The notes under the pieces: model-generated
What the model was told of the DNA's origin: nothing
Databases searched by the model: none
The model's input: the letters and a program-made list of their open reading frames with translations, nothing else
Program-made: the position numbers and the translations under genes
Assembly (NCBI GenBank): GCA_034666045.1
Contig: JAXDMN010000102.1
Coordinates: forward strand, 1 to 7,187
Length of the DNA stretch: 7,187 bases
DNA from: JAICTV01 sp034666045
Lineage (GTDB): Bacteria; Planctomycetota; Phycisphaerae; Tepidisphaerales; Tepidisphaeraceae
Direction: 5' to 3'
Shown: positions 1 to 5,902 of the stretch, in pieces
Layout: each line of letters opens with the position of its first letter
Position numbering within the stretch: position 1 is the stretch's first letter

Positions 1-13
1 ATCCGTATAAGAG

Positions 14-1417
14 TTAGATCCGCTCGAAGTAGCGCATGCGTTCCCAATCGGTGACTGCGCCTTCGAACGCGCGAACTTCGTGGCGGGCGGCGTGGACGTA
101 GAAGTCAACGACGCTGTCGCCGAAGGCGGTGCGGGCCATTTCGCTTTTTTCCAGCAGGTCGGCGGCATCCTTGAGCGATTCGGGGAGGGCGGGGAGCTTG
201 TCGTCGACATAGGCGTTGCCTCGATAGGCTTCGCCGCAGTCGAGGCTTTGTTCGACGCCGGCCAGTCCCGCGGCGATGGTGGCGGCGAAGGCGAGATAGG
301 GATTCGCGTCGCCGCCCGGCATGCGGTTTTCGATGCGAAGGGAGTTGCCGTGGCCGACGACGCGGAAGCCGGTGGTGCGGTTGTCGTGGGCCCAGGCCAT
401 CTTCGTCGGGGCCCAGCTTCCGGATTGGTAGCGCTTGTAGGCGTTGATCGTCGGCGCGAAGAAGAGGCAGAGCTCGCGGCTGTACTGCATCAAGCCGCCG
501 AGGAAGTGGTGGAAGTAGTCGGATGCACCCGCGCCGCTCGTGTCGGATGCGGCGGGACGCGCGACGCGTGGCCCCGCGGCTGCGGCGGCGATCGGATCCC
601 AGAAGCGGCTGCCGTTTTCGTCAAAGATGCTGACGTGAATGTGGCAACTGTTCCCCGCCTCGTGCGCGAAAACTTTGGGCATGAACGTGATCGATTTGCC
701 ATTCTGTTCGGCGATTTCCTTTGCGCCGTGCTTGAAGACGCAGTGCCCGTCGGCCATCACGATCGGGCGGTCGTAGATGAAATTGACCTCGTGCTGTCCC
801 TTGCCCCACTCGCCCTTGGTGGATTCGACGCGCACGCCGGCGGCGGGCATCTGCTGGCGCAGCGCGTGCATGATCGGCTCGTCGCGCGTGGTCTGCATCG
901 TGTGATAGTCGATGCGGTAATCGCTCGACGGCGCGAGGGCCGCGGGCGCGTATTTGGCGACGTTGGCGTCGTGATAACTCGTGTTGAAGAGGAAGAATTC
1001 GAGCTCGCTGGCGATGTTGCAGGTGAGGCCGAGCCGCGCGAGGCGATCGACCTGCTTCTTCAGGATCGAGCGCGGGGCCTCATCGATGAGTTCTCCGCTT
1101 TCGGCATGCAGGTCGCAGATGACCATCGCGGATGATTTTTGCCACGGCAGTGGGCGGAGCGTCTCCATGTCCGGCTTCATCGCGAAATCGCCGTAGCCCT
1201 GGTCCCAACTTGCGAGCTTGAAGCCTTCGAGCGGGTCCATCTCGATGTTGACGGTGAGGAGATAATTGCAGCCGTGCGTGCCCGCCTCGGCCTGCTCGAG
1301 AAAATACGGCGCGGTGAGCCGCTTGCCGACGAGCCGGCCGCCGGCGTCGGGGAAGACCATGAGAACGGTGTCGATCTCTCCCGTGTCAATCTTCTGGGCG
1401 AGCGCGTCGCGATTCAT
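14..1417 (-). CDS. Glutamine synthetase-like gamma-glutamyl-amine ligase
   Basis: ATP-dependent ligase of the glutamine synthetase superfamily, 467 residues, cytoplasmic. The fold signatures are in order: metal-site glutamates in SELEFF (E138, E140), KGEWGKGQHE (E203, E210), the CHIH segment (H259), the glutamate/phosphate arginines in AYKRY (R329), NRTTGFR (R347, R352) and IENR (R365), then ANPYLAFAA (371-379). The C-terminus VTDWERMRYFERI resembles PuuA/GlnA-like amine ligases. The tyrosine loop adenylylated in ordinary GlnA is not present; the region reads DDKLPALPESL. Residues 275-299 are an Ala/Gly/Pro-rich insertion. It is last in a minus-strand operon, 30 bases after the aldehyde dehydrogenase, with AGAGAGGA 10 bases before its ATG. 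The dehydrogenase neighbours suggest it gamma-glutamylates an amine or amino alcohol (as PuuA, IpuC or Streptomyces GlnA4 do) rather than making glutamine. The family is clear; the substrate is inferred. Confidence 0.9.
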   Translation of the reverse strand: MNRDALAQKIDTGEIDTVLMVFPDAGGRLVGKRLTAPYFLEQAEAGTHGCNYLLTVNIEMDPLEGFKLASWDQGYGDFAMKPDMETLRPLPWQKSSAMVICDLHAESGELIDEAPRSILKKQVDRLARLGLTCNIASELEFFLFNTSYHDANVAKYAPAALAPSSDYRIDYHTMQTTRDEPIMHALRQQMPAAGVRVESTKGEWGKGQHEVNFIYDRPIVMADGHCVFKHGAKEIAEQNGKSITFMPKVFAHEAGNSCHIHVSIFDENGSRFWDPIAAAAAGPRVARPAASDTSGAGASDYFHHFLGGLMQYSRELCLFFAPTINAYKRYQSGSWAPTKMAWAHDNRTTGFRVVGHGNSLRIENRMPGGDANPYLAFAATIAAGLAGVEQSLDCGEAYRGNAYVDDKLPALPESLKDAADLLEKSEMARTAFGDSVVDFYVHAARHEVRAFEGAVTDWERMRYFERI

Positions 1418-1427
1418 GGGATTTGGG

Positions 1428-1435
1428 TCCTCTCT
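1428..1435 (-). promoter_or_regulatory. Ribosome binding site of the glutamine synthetase-like gene
   Basis: On the minus strand AGAGAGGA lies 10 bases before the ATG at 1417-1415, inside the 30-base gap after the aldehyde dehydrogenase stop. It supports that ATG as the start. The spacing is slightly long. It is one of only two clear Shine-Dalgarno sequences in the window, both before downstream operon genes. Confidence 0.6.
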
Positions 1436-1447
1436 CTGCTGTCTCGC

Positions 1448-2875
1448 TCATTCCGCGATGTAGACGTTTTTCAGTTCGGTGTAGCCTTCGAGCGCGGTCA
1501 TTCCGAGATCTCGTCCGATGCCGCTTTGCTTGAATCCGCCGAAGGGGGCTTCGACGTGGACGCTGGAGTGCGAGTTGATGCTCAGCACGCCGCTCTCGAC
1601 TTTTCGCGCGACGCGGAGGGCCCGGCCGAGGTCGCGGGTCCAGAGCGAGCCGCTCAGGCCGTAGGGCGAATCGTTCACCTCGCGGAGCATCTGCGCTTCG
1701 TCGTCGAACGCGCGGATGCAGACGACGGGGCCGAAGACTTCTTCGCGCCAGATTTTGTCGGTCGGTTCGCAGTCGAGCACGACGGTGGGCGAAAGGAAGT
1801 AGCCGCGCGGACAAGGGCGATCGCCGCCGCAGGCGATTTTTTGGCTTTGGCCGTTCTGGAGGAAGGCTTCGACGGTCTCGCGTTGCTGCGCGGAGACGAG
1901 CGGGCCGACCTGCGTTTTTTCGTCCGCCGGATCGCCGACGACGATTTTTCGACTCGCGGTGACGAAGCGTTCGACGAATTCGTCGTAGACTTTTCGTTCG
2001 ACGAAGACGCGGCTGCGCGCACAGCAATCCTGGCCGGCGTTGGCGAAGACGCTCATCGGCGATTTCGCGGCGGCCTGCGCGAGGTCCGCGTCGGCGAAGA
2101 CGATGTTCGGGGATTTTCCGCCGAGCTCGAGGCTGATGCGTTTGATGTCGTTCGCGGCGAGCTGCATGATGCGCGAGCCGACCGACGTGGAGCCGGTGAA
2201 CGAAATTTTTCGCACCAGCGGATGTGTCACCAGCGCTTCGCCGATCTCGCTCCCCGCGCCCGGCAGAACCTGGAGCACGCCCGCGGGCAGGCCGGCGGCG
2301 TGGGCAAGCTCGGCGAGACGAAGTGCGCTCAGCGGCGACGGTTTCGCCGGTTTCAGCACGACCGTGTTGCCGGCGGCGAGGGCGGGGGCGACTTTCCAGC
2401 AGGAGATCGGGAACGGGAAATTCCACGGCACGATCGCCGCGACGACTCCCATCGGCTGGCGGAGTGTGAAATCAAATCCGCCGCCGGCGACCGGGATCGT
2501 GTGGCCAAAGAATTTGCCGACGGCGCCGGCGTAATACTCGAAGATCCGCGCGCCAAGGGCCACCTCGTCGCGCGCGTCGGCGATCGGTTTGCCGATGCTT
2601 TTCAGGTCGAGCTGCGCGAGCTCCTCGGCGTGGTCGCGGATAGTTTTCGCGATGGCGAAGAGGATCTCGGCGCGGCGGCCGGGTTTCAGGTCGCGCCAGT
2701 CCTGCTCGAACGCGCGATGCGCGCCGCGGACGGCGGCGTCGGCGTCACCGGTGCTGGCGGCGGAGACGGTGTGCCACTGCTCTTCCGTCGCGGGGTTCGT
2801 GAGCGTGATCGGACCATCGCCGCGCGAGGCGAATTGGCCGTCGATGAAGGAGGATGTCGGGATCTGCATCTTCAT
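1448..2875 (-). CDS. NAD(P)-dependent aldehyde dehydrogenase
   Basis: Non-acylating aldehyde dehydrogenase of the classic superfamily, 475 residues, oxidising an aldehyde to the free acid with NAD(P)+. Visible landmarks are PWNFPF (150-155, oxyanion N152), the cofactor lysine in LKPAKPS (K175), FTGSTSVG (226-233), the general base in LELGGKSP (E250), the catalytic cysteine in GQDCCA (C284), EEVFGP (378-383) and the C-terminal PFGGFKQSG (444-452). The length is normal. The frame is open upstream to about 3376, but that part overlies the alcohol dehydrogenase; homology begins near IDGQF, so the ATG at 2875 is chosen. It starts 2 bases after the neighbour's stop, has no clear ribosome binding site, and is probably translated by reinitiation. 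It resembles gamma-aminobutyraldehyde/betaine-aldehyde types such as PuuC. With the flanking ligase and alcohol dehydrogenase it probably oxidises an amine-derived, perhaps gamma-glutamylated, aldehyde. The substrate is inferred. Confidence 0.93.
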   Translation of the reverse strand: MKMQIPTSSFIDGQFASRGDGPITLTNPATEEQWHTVSAASTGDADAAVRGAHRAFEQDWRDLKPGRRAEILFAIAKTIRDHAEELAQLDLKSIGKPIADARDEVALGARIFEYYAGAVGKFFGHTIPVAGGGFDFTLRQPMGVVAAIVPWNFPFPISCWKVAPALAAGNTVVLKPAKPSPLSALRLAELAHAAGLPAGVLQVLPGAGSEIGEALVTHPLVRKISFTGSTSVGSRIMQLAANDIKRISLELGGKSPNIVFADADLAQAAAKSPMSVFANAGQDCCARSRVFVERKVYDEFVERFVTASRKIVVGDPADEKTQVGPLVSAQQRETVEAFLQNGQSQKIACGGDRPCPRGYFLSPTVVLDCEPTDKIWREEVFGPVVCIRAFDDEAQMLREVNDSPYGLSGSLWTRDLGRALRVARKVESGVLSINSHSSVHVEAPFGGFKQSGIGRDLGMTALEGYTELKNVYIAE

Positions 2876-2877
2876 CG

Positions 2878-4023
2878 TCACATCGATTGCTGGTAGAGCG
2901 CGCGGAGCTCGTCGCGCGTGACGGGAACGGGGTTTGTCTTGTGACAACTGTCCGCAAACGCCTGGTCCGCGAGCGCGTCCAGCTGATCGTCCTTGACGCC
3001 CGCGGCGCGGAGACCATCGGTGAGGCCGATGTCTTTGAGCAGCTGTTTGACTGCCGCGATAGCGCAAGCGTCGGTCGGGGCGGTGCATCCGAGGGCGACC
3101 GCGACGCGCTGATACAGTCCCGGTTTGCGCTTCGCGTTGAATTCCATCACCGCGGGAAGGACCAGCGCATTCGCGGTCCCGTGATGAACCCCGCACATCG
3201 CGGAGAGCGGATGCGCCAGCGAATGCGCCGCGCCCAAATCTTTCTGAAACGCGATCCCCCCCATCGTCGCGGCGATCTGCATTTTCCCCCGAGCGTCGAG
3301 GTCTTTCGGCTGTTTCACCGCGCGCGGCAGCGCCTCGGCGATCAGGTGGATCCCTTCGAGCGCGATCCCATCGCACAGCGGATGAAATTCCGGCGAGGTG
3401 AACGACTCGATGCAGTGCGTCAGCGCATCCGCGCCCGTCGCGGAGGTCAGCTTCGCCGGCAGGTCAACGGTCAGCGTCGGATCGAGAATGACCAGGTCCG
3501 CTAGCAGCGCGGGATGGAAAATGACGCGCTTCGTGCCGCCGATCGTGACGACTGAGCTGCGGCCAACTTCGCTGCCGGTGCCGGCGGTCGTCGGGATGGC
3601 GATGAACGGCGCGAGCGTGCCGACGTCGTCATTCCACTTGAAATCCATGAGCGGTTTGCCTTCGGATTCGACGAGCAGGCGGATGACTTTGGCGACGTCG
3701 ATCGCGCTGCCGCCGCCGAGGGCGATCACGCTGTCGCATCCGCCGGCGCGATACGCATCGGCCGCGGCGTGGACGTTCGCCTCGGTCGGATTCGCCTGCA
3801 CGTCGGCGAATATTTTTTCGTGTCCGCCCAGTGCGGTCCGCACGGTTTCGAACACCGGCGTCGCCGCCAGACCGCGGTCGGTGACGAGAAGCGGTTTGGT
3901 CGTGCCGCGCGCGGGGACTTTTTCCCAAAGCGTCGCGGCCGCCCGGCCGGGGCCGAACAGGATGGTCGTCGGGAATGAGAAGACCGCCGCCGCCGTCGCC
4001 GCCGCCCTGTCGTCGCCCGCCAT
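2878..4023 (-). CDS. Iron-containing (group III) alcohol dehydrogenase
   Basis: NAD(P)-dependent alcohol dehydrogenase of the Fe-ADH (FucO/AdhB) family, 381 residues, a usual length. It interconverts an alcohol and an aldehyde using a divalent metal. The N-terminal cofactor domain holds FGPGR (23-27) and LGGGSAIDVAK (102-112), followed by PTTAGTGSEV (144-153). The metal ligands match FucO spacing: D199 and H203 in GADALTHC, H267 in GAAHSLAHP, and H281 in VHHGTANA; H271 matches FucO's active-site histidine. Residues 6-14 are alanine-rich and precede the family start FSFPTTILFG. It is the first gene of the minus-strand operon, so its promoter lies in the 40-base gap to the divergent oxidoreductase gene. 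Its stop is 2 bases before the aldehyde dehydrogenase ATG, so alcohol to aldehyde to acid oxidation is the likely job. The actual alcohol is unknown. Confidence 0.95.
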   Translation of the reverse strand: MAGDDRAAATAAAVFSFPTTILFGPGRAAATLWEKVPARGTTKPLLVTDRGLAATPVFETVRTALGGHEKIFADVQANPTEANVHAAADAYRAGGCDSVIALGGGSAIDVAKVIRLLVESEGKPLMDFKWNDDVGTLAPFIAIPTTAGTGSEVGRSSVVTIGGTKRVIFHPALLADLVILDPTLTVDLPAKLTSATGADALTHCIESFTSPEFHPLCDGIALEGIHLIAEALPRAVKQPKDLDARGKMQIAATMGGIAFQKDLGAAHSLAHPLSAMCGVHHGTANALVLPAVMEFNAKRKPGLYQRVAVALGCTAPTDACAIAAVKQLLKDIGLTDGLRAAGVKDDQLDALADQAFADSCHKTNPVPVTRDELRALYQQSM

Positions 4024-4027
4024 GCGC

Positions 4028-4056
4028 TACACGATACACCGAAGATGACCTATCCT
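4028..4056 (+). promoter_or_regulatory. Predicted leaderless promoter of the Gfo/Idh/MocA gene
   Basis: A -10-like TATCCT (4051-4056) lies 7 bases before the ATG at 4064, with a poor -35 candidate TACACG (4028-4033) 17 bases upstream. There is no well-placed Shine-Dalgarno. The -35 overlaps the -10 of the divergent alcohol dehydrogenase promoter, so the two promoters would compete for polymerase. Confidence 0.4.
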
Positions 4057-4060
4057 TTAA
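4031..4060 (-). promoter_or_regulatory. Predicted leaderless promoter of the alcohol dehydrogenase operon
   Basis: On the minus strand a -10-like TATCGT (4036-4031) sits 7 bases before the ATG at 4023, so transcription would begin at or next to the start codon. A weak -35 candidate, TTAAAG (4060-4055), is 18 bases further up. No Shine-Dalgarno is visible before the ATG. The -35 overlaps the -10 of the opposing promoter. The call rests on position and TANNNT form only. Confidence 0.4.
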
Positions 4061-4063
4061 CGG

Positions 4064-4969
4064 ATGAAAGCTGAGTTGAAGATCGGCCTGGTCGGCCTGG
4101 ATACGTCGCACGTGATCGCGTTCTGCAAATGCTTCAACAAGCCGGGCGATGCGGAGCACGTGCCGGGCGGGCGGATCACGGTCGCCTATCCGGGCGGTTC
4201 GCCGGATTTTGAATTGAGCCGCTCGCGGGTCGGAAAATTCACCGAGCAGGCGCGCGATGAGTTCGGCGTCAAGATCGTCGATGCGCCCGATGCCGTCGCG
4301 GAGGCGGTCGATCTGCTCTTCATCACCGCGGTCGACGGCCGCACGCACCTCGATTACATCCGCAAAACCATCGCCGCCCGCCGGCCGACGTTCATCGACA
4401 AGCCGCTGGCGGTGAAGCGCGCCGACGCCGAGGAAATTTTTCGGCTCGGCGAGCAGCATCACGTGCCGATCATGAGCTGCTCGTCGCTGCGCTACGCGCA
4501 GGCGCTGACCGAAGCGCTGGCGGATGATGCGAACGGCGCGATCGCGGGCGTCGACGTCTTCGGACCGATGAGCATCGAGCCGACGCAGGGCGGGCTGTTC
4601 TGGTACGGGATTCATTCGGTCGAGCTAATGAACCGCGCGATGGGCGGCGGATGCGTCGAGGTGAGCGCGACGAAGACCGAGAAGCACGATGTGCTGGCCG
4701 CGAGGTGGAAGGACGGTCGCGTCGGCGCCGTGCACGGTTTGCGCGGCGCGCACAACAAGTTCGGGCTGACGATTCACCGCGCCAAGGGCGTGCAATTCGT
4801 CGACGCCTCCGGCGGCAAGCGCAGCTCGTACGCGCTGATGCTCGAAGCGATCATGCGCTCGCTGCCGCACGGCAAGAGCGACGTGGATCCGAAGGAAACG
4901 CTGGAAATCATCCGCATCATCGAAGCGGCGAACGAGAGCCGCGAAACGGGTGCGACGGTGAAACTGTAA
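4064..4969 (+). CDS. Gfo/Idh/MocA-family oxidoreductase, GLDTSH subtype
   Basis: Predicted NAD(P)-binding oxidoreductase of the glucose-fructose oxidoreductase/inositol dehydrogenase/MocA family, 301 residues, slightly short for the family. The N-terminal Rossmann strand reads KIGLVGLDTSH (6-16), where the usual GxGxxG is replaced by GLDTSH. Family marks follow: FITAVDGRTH (86-95), the lysine of IDKPLA (K113), SCSSLRYA (138-145), and the C-terminal-domain catalytic-type histidine in YGIHSVELM (H184). No signal peptide or membrane segment is seen. It stands 40 bases from the divergent alcohol dehydrogenase and 42 bases before prpB, on the prpB strand, and could be partly cotranscribed with prpBC. 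Sugars, inositols and their derivatives are common substrates in the family, but nothing here names one, and a link to propionate or amine breakdown is not evident. The family call is firm; the activity is unknown. Confidence 0.85.
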   Translation: MKAELKIGLVGLDTSHVIAFCKCFNKPGDAEHVPGGRITVAYPGGSPDFELSRSRVGKFTEQARDEFGVKIVDAPDAVAEAVDLLFITAVDGRTHLDYIRKTIAARRPTFIDKPLAVKRADAEEIFRLGEQHHVPIMSCSSLRYAQALTEALADDANGAIAGVDVFGPMSIEPTQGGLFWYGIHSVELMNRAMGGGCVEVSATKTEKHDVLAARWKDGRVGAVHGLRGAHNKFGLTIHRAKGVQFVDASGGKRSSYALMLEAIMRSLPHGKSDVDPKETLEIIRIIEAANESRETGATVKL

Positions 4970-4993
4970 CGGCTGCGCGCGACGCGGCGGTTG

Positions 4994-5002
4994 TGCTACA
5001 TT
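4994..5002 (+). promoter_or_regulatory. Predicted promoter of prpB (extended -10)
   Basis: TGCTACATT (4994-5002) matches an extended -10 (TG-n-TANNNT). It lies 9 bases before the GTG chosen as the prpB start, so the transcript would have almost no leader. No convincing -35 is seen, as expected if an extended -10 compensates. There is no Shine-Dalgarno before this GTG. It would let prpBC be expressed separately from the upstream oxidoreductase gene. Confidence 0.4.
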
Positions 5003-5011
5003 GTGCGGCCT

Positions 5012-5902
5012 GTGAGCAGCGATTCACCCGGCAAACGTTTTCGCGACGCGGTCGAAGCCGAGCGGCCGTTGCAGGTCGTCGGCGCGATTAATGCGTACAG
5101 CGCGGTGCTGGCGGAGCGGGCGGGGTTCCGAGCGATTTATCTATCCGGCGCGGGCGTGGCGAATGCATCGTTCGCGCTGCCGGACCTGGGGATCACCACG
5201 CTCAACGACGTGCTGGAAGACGCGCGGCGGATCACGCGGGCGACGCAACTGCCGCTGCTGGTCGACGTCGACACCGGCTTCGGCGGCGCGTTCAGCATCG
5301 CGCGCACCGTCCGCGACATGATCTCCGCCGGCGTGGCGGCGATTCATCTCGAGGACCAGGTGCAGGCGAAGCGCTGCGGACATCGCCCGGGCAAGGCGCT
5401 GGTCGAAGCGGGCGAGATGGTCGACCGCGTGAAGGCGGCGGTCGATGCGCGCTCGGAAGATTCGTTCGTGATCATGGCCCGCACGGATGCGCACGCCGTC
5501 GAAGGTCTGTCGGCCGCGATCGACCGGGCAAGTCGATATATCGCCGCCGGGGCGGACATGATCTTCGCAGAGGCGCTGACGTCGATCGACGAATATCGAA
5601 AATTCACCGCAGCCATGCGCGTGCCGGTGCTGGCGAACCTGACGGAGTTCGGCAAGACGCCGCTCTTCAAGCTCGATGAGATGCGCGACGCCGGCGTGCG
5701 GCTGGTGCTCTATCCGCTGACCGCCTTCCGCATGATGAGCGCAGCGGCGGAGCGGGCGTACGCGACGCTGCGACGCGACGGAACGCAGAAGGAACTGCTC
5801 GATCAAATGCAGACGCGCGAGCAGTTGTATGAGACGCTCGGCTATCACGCGTACGAACAGAAACTCGACGAATTATTTTCGCGGGAGAAGCCCAATGGCT
5901 GA
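5012..5902 (+). CDS. prpB: 2-methylisocitrate lyase
   Basis: Cleaves 2-methylisocitrate to pyruvate and succinate, the last step of the 2-methylcitrate cycle for propionyl-CoA; cytoplasmic, Mg-dependent, of the isocitrate lyase/PEP mutase superfamily. 296 residues, the usual PrpB length. The catalytic loop KRCGH (120-124, C122) is intact, with metal-site residues D58 (LPDLG), D85 and D87 (VDVDTGFG) and E114 (HLEDQ), then MARTDA (155-160) and NLTEFG (209-214). KRCGH together with NLTEFG separates it from phosphonopyruvate hydrolases. The GTG at 5012 is chosen because it gives MSSDSPGKRF, matching the N-terminus of E. coli PrpB (MSLHSPGKAF, recalled); TTG at 4991 and GTG at 5003 only add residues outside the family. 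Its last 8 bases overlap prpC, so the two are co-translated. The function is secure; the exact start is less so. Confidence 0.95.
   Translation: MSSDSPGKRFRDAVEAERPLQVVGAINAYSAVLAERAGFRAIYLSGAGVANASFALPDLGITTLNDVLEDARRITRATQLPLLVDVDTGFGGAFSIARTVRDMISAGVAAIHLEDQVQAKRCGHRPGKALVEAGEMVDRVKAAVDARSEDSFVIMARTDAHAVEGLSAAIDRASRYIAAGADMIFAEALTSIDEYRKFTAAMRVPVLANLTEFGKTPLFKLDEMRDAGVRLVLYPLTAFRMMSAAAERAYATLRRDGTQKELLDQMQTREQLYETLGYHAYEQKLDELFSREKPNG
5883..5887 (+). promoter_or_regulatory. Ribosome binding site of prpC inside prpB
   Basis: GGGAG, within the last codons of prpB, lies 7 bases before the ATG at 5895. It decides the prpC start over the in-frame upstream ATG at 5829, which would add 22 residues overlying prpB. 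Confidence 0.7.

Noticed and set aside
80..1135. Long plus-strand open frame (351 codons) opposite the glutamine synthetase-like gene
   Set aside because: It lies wholly antisense to a gene with intact family motifs, has a repetitive Val/Gly/Glu/Ala composition typical of antisense frames in GC-rich DNA, and resembles no known protein.
1386..2426. 346-codon minus-strand frame overlapping the aldehyde dehydrogenase and ligase
   Set aside because: Arg/Pro-rich off-frame translation of the aldehyde dehydrogenase gene on the same strand; no motif and an implausible composition.
1139..2896. 585-codon plus-strand open frame opposite the aldehyde dehydrogenase
   Set aside because: Antisense shadow: Arg/Asp/Ala/Glu-rich, no domain motif, and fully covered by a convincing aldehyde dehydrogenase on the other strand.
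2876..3376. Upstream extension of the aldehyde dehydrogenase frame, which would add 167 residues
   Set aside because: The added part overlies the alcohol dehydrogenase gene, is Arg-rich and without homology; the family N-terminus begins just after the ATG at 2875.
3629..4615. 328-codon minus-strand frame spanning the divergent promoter region
   Set aside because: It overlaps two well-supported genes, crosses the control region, and is an Arg-rich shadow without recognisable motifs.
4991..5011. TTG (4991) or GTG (5003) as an earlier prpB start
   Set aside because: The extra residues (MCYIVRP) are not part of the PrpB family N-terminus, and the TTG lies upstream of the likely -10; GTG at 5012 aligns with the family start.
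5829..5894. Earlier in-frame start for prpC at 5829
   Set aside because: It would overlap prpB by 74 bases and add non-homologous residues, whereas the ATG at 5895 has GGGAG at 7-base spacing.
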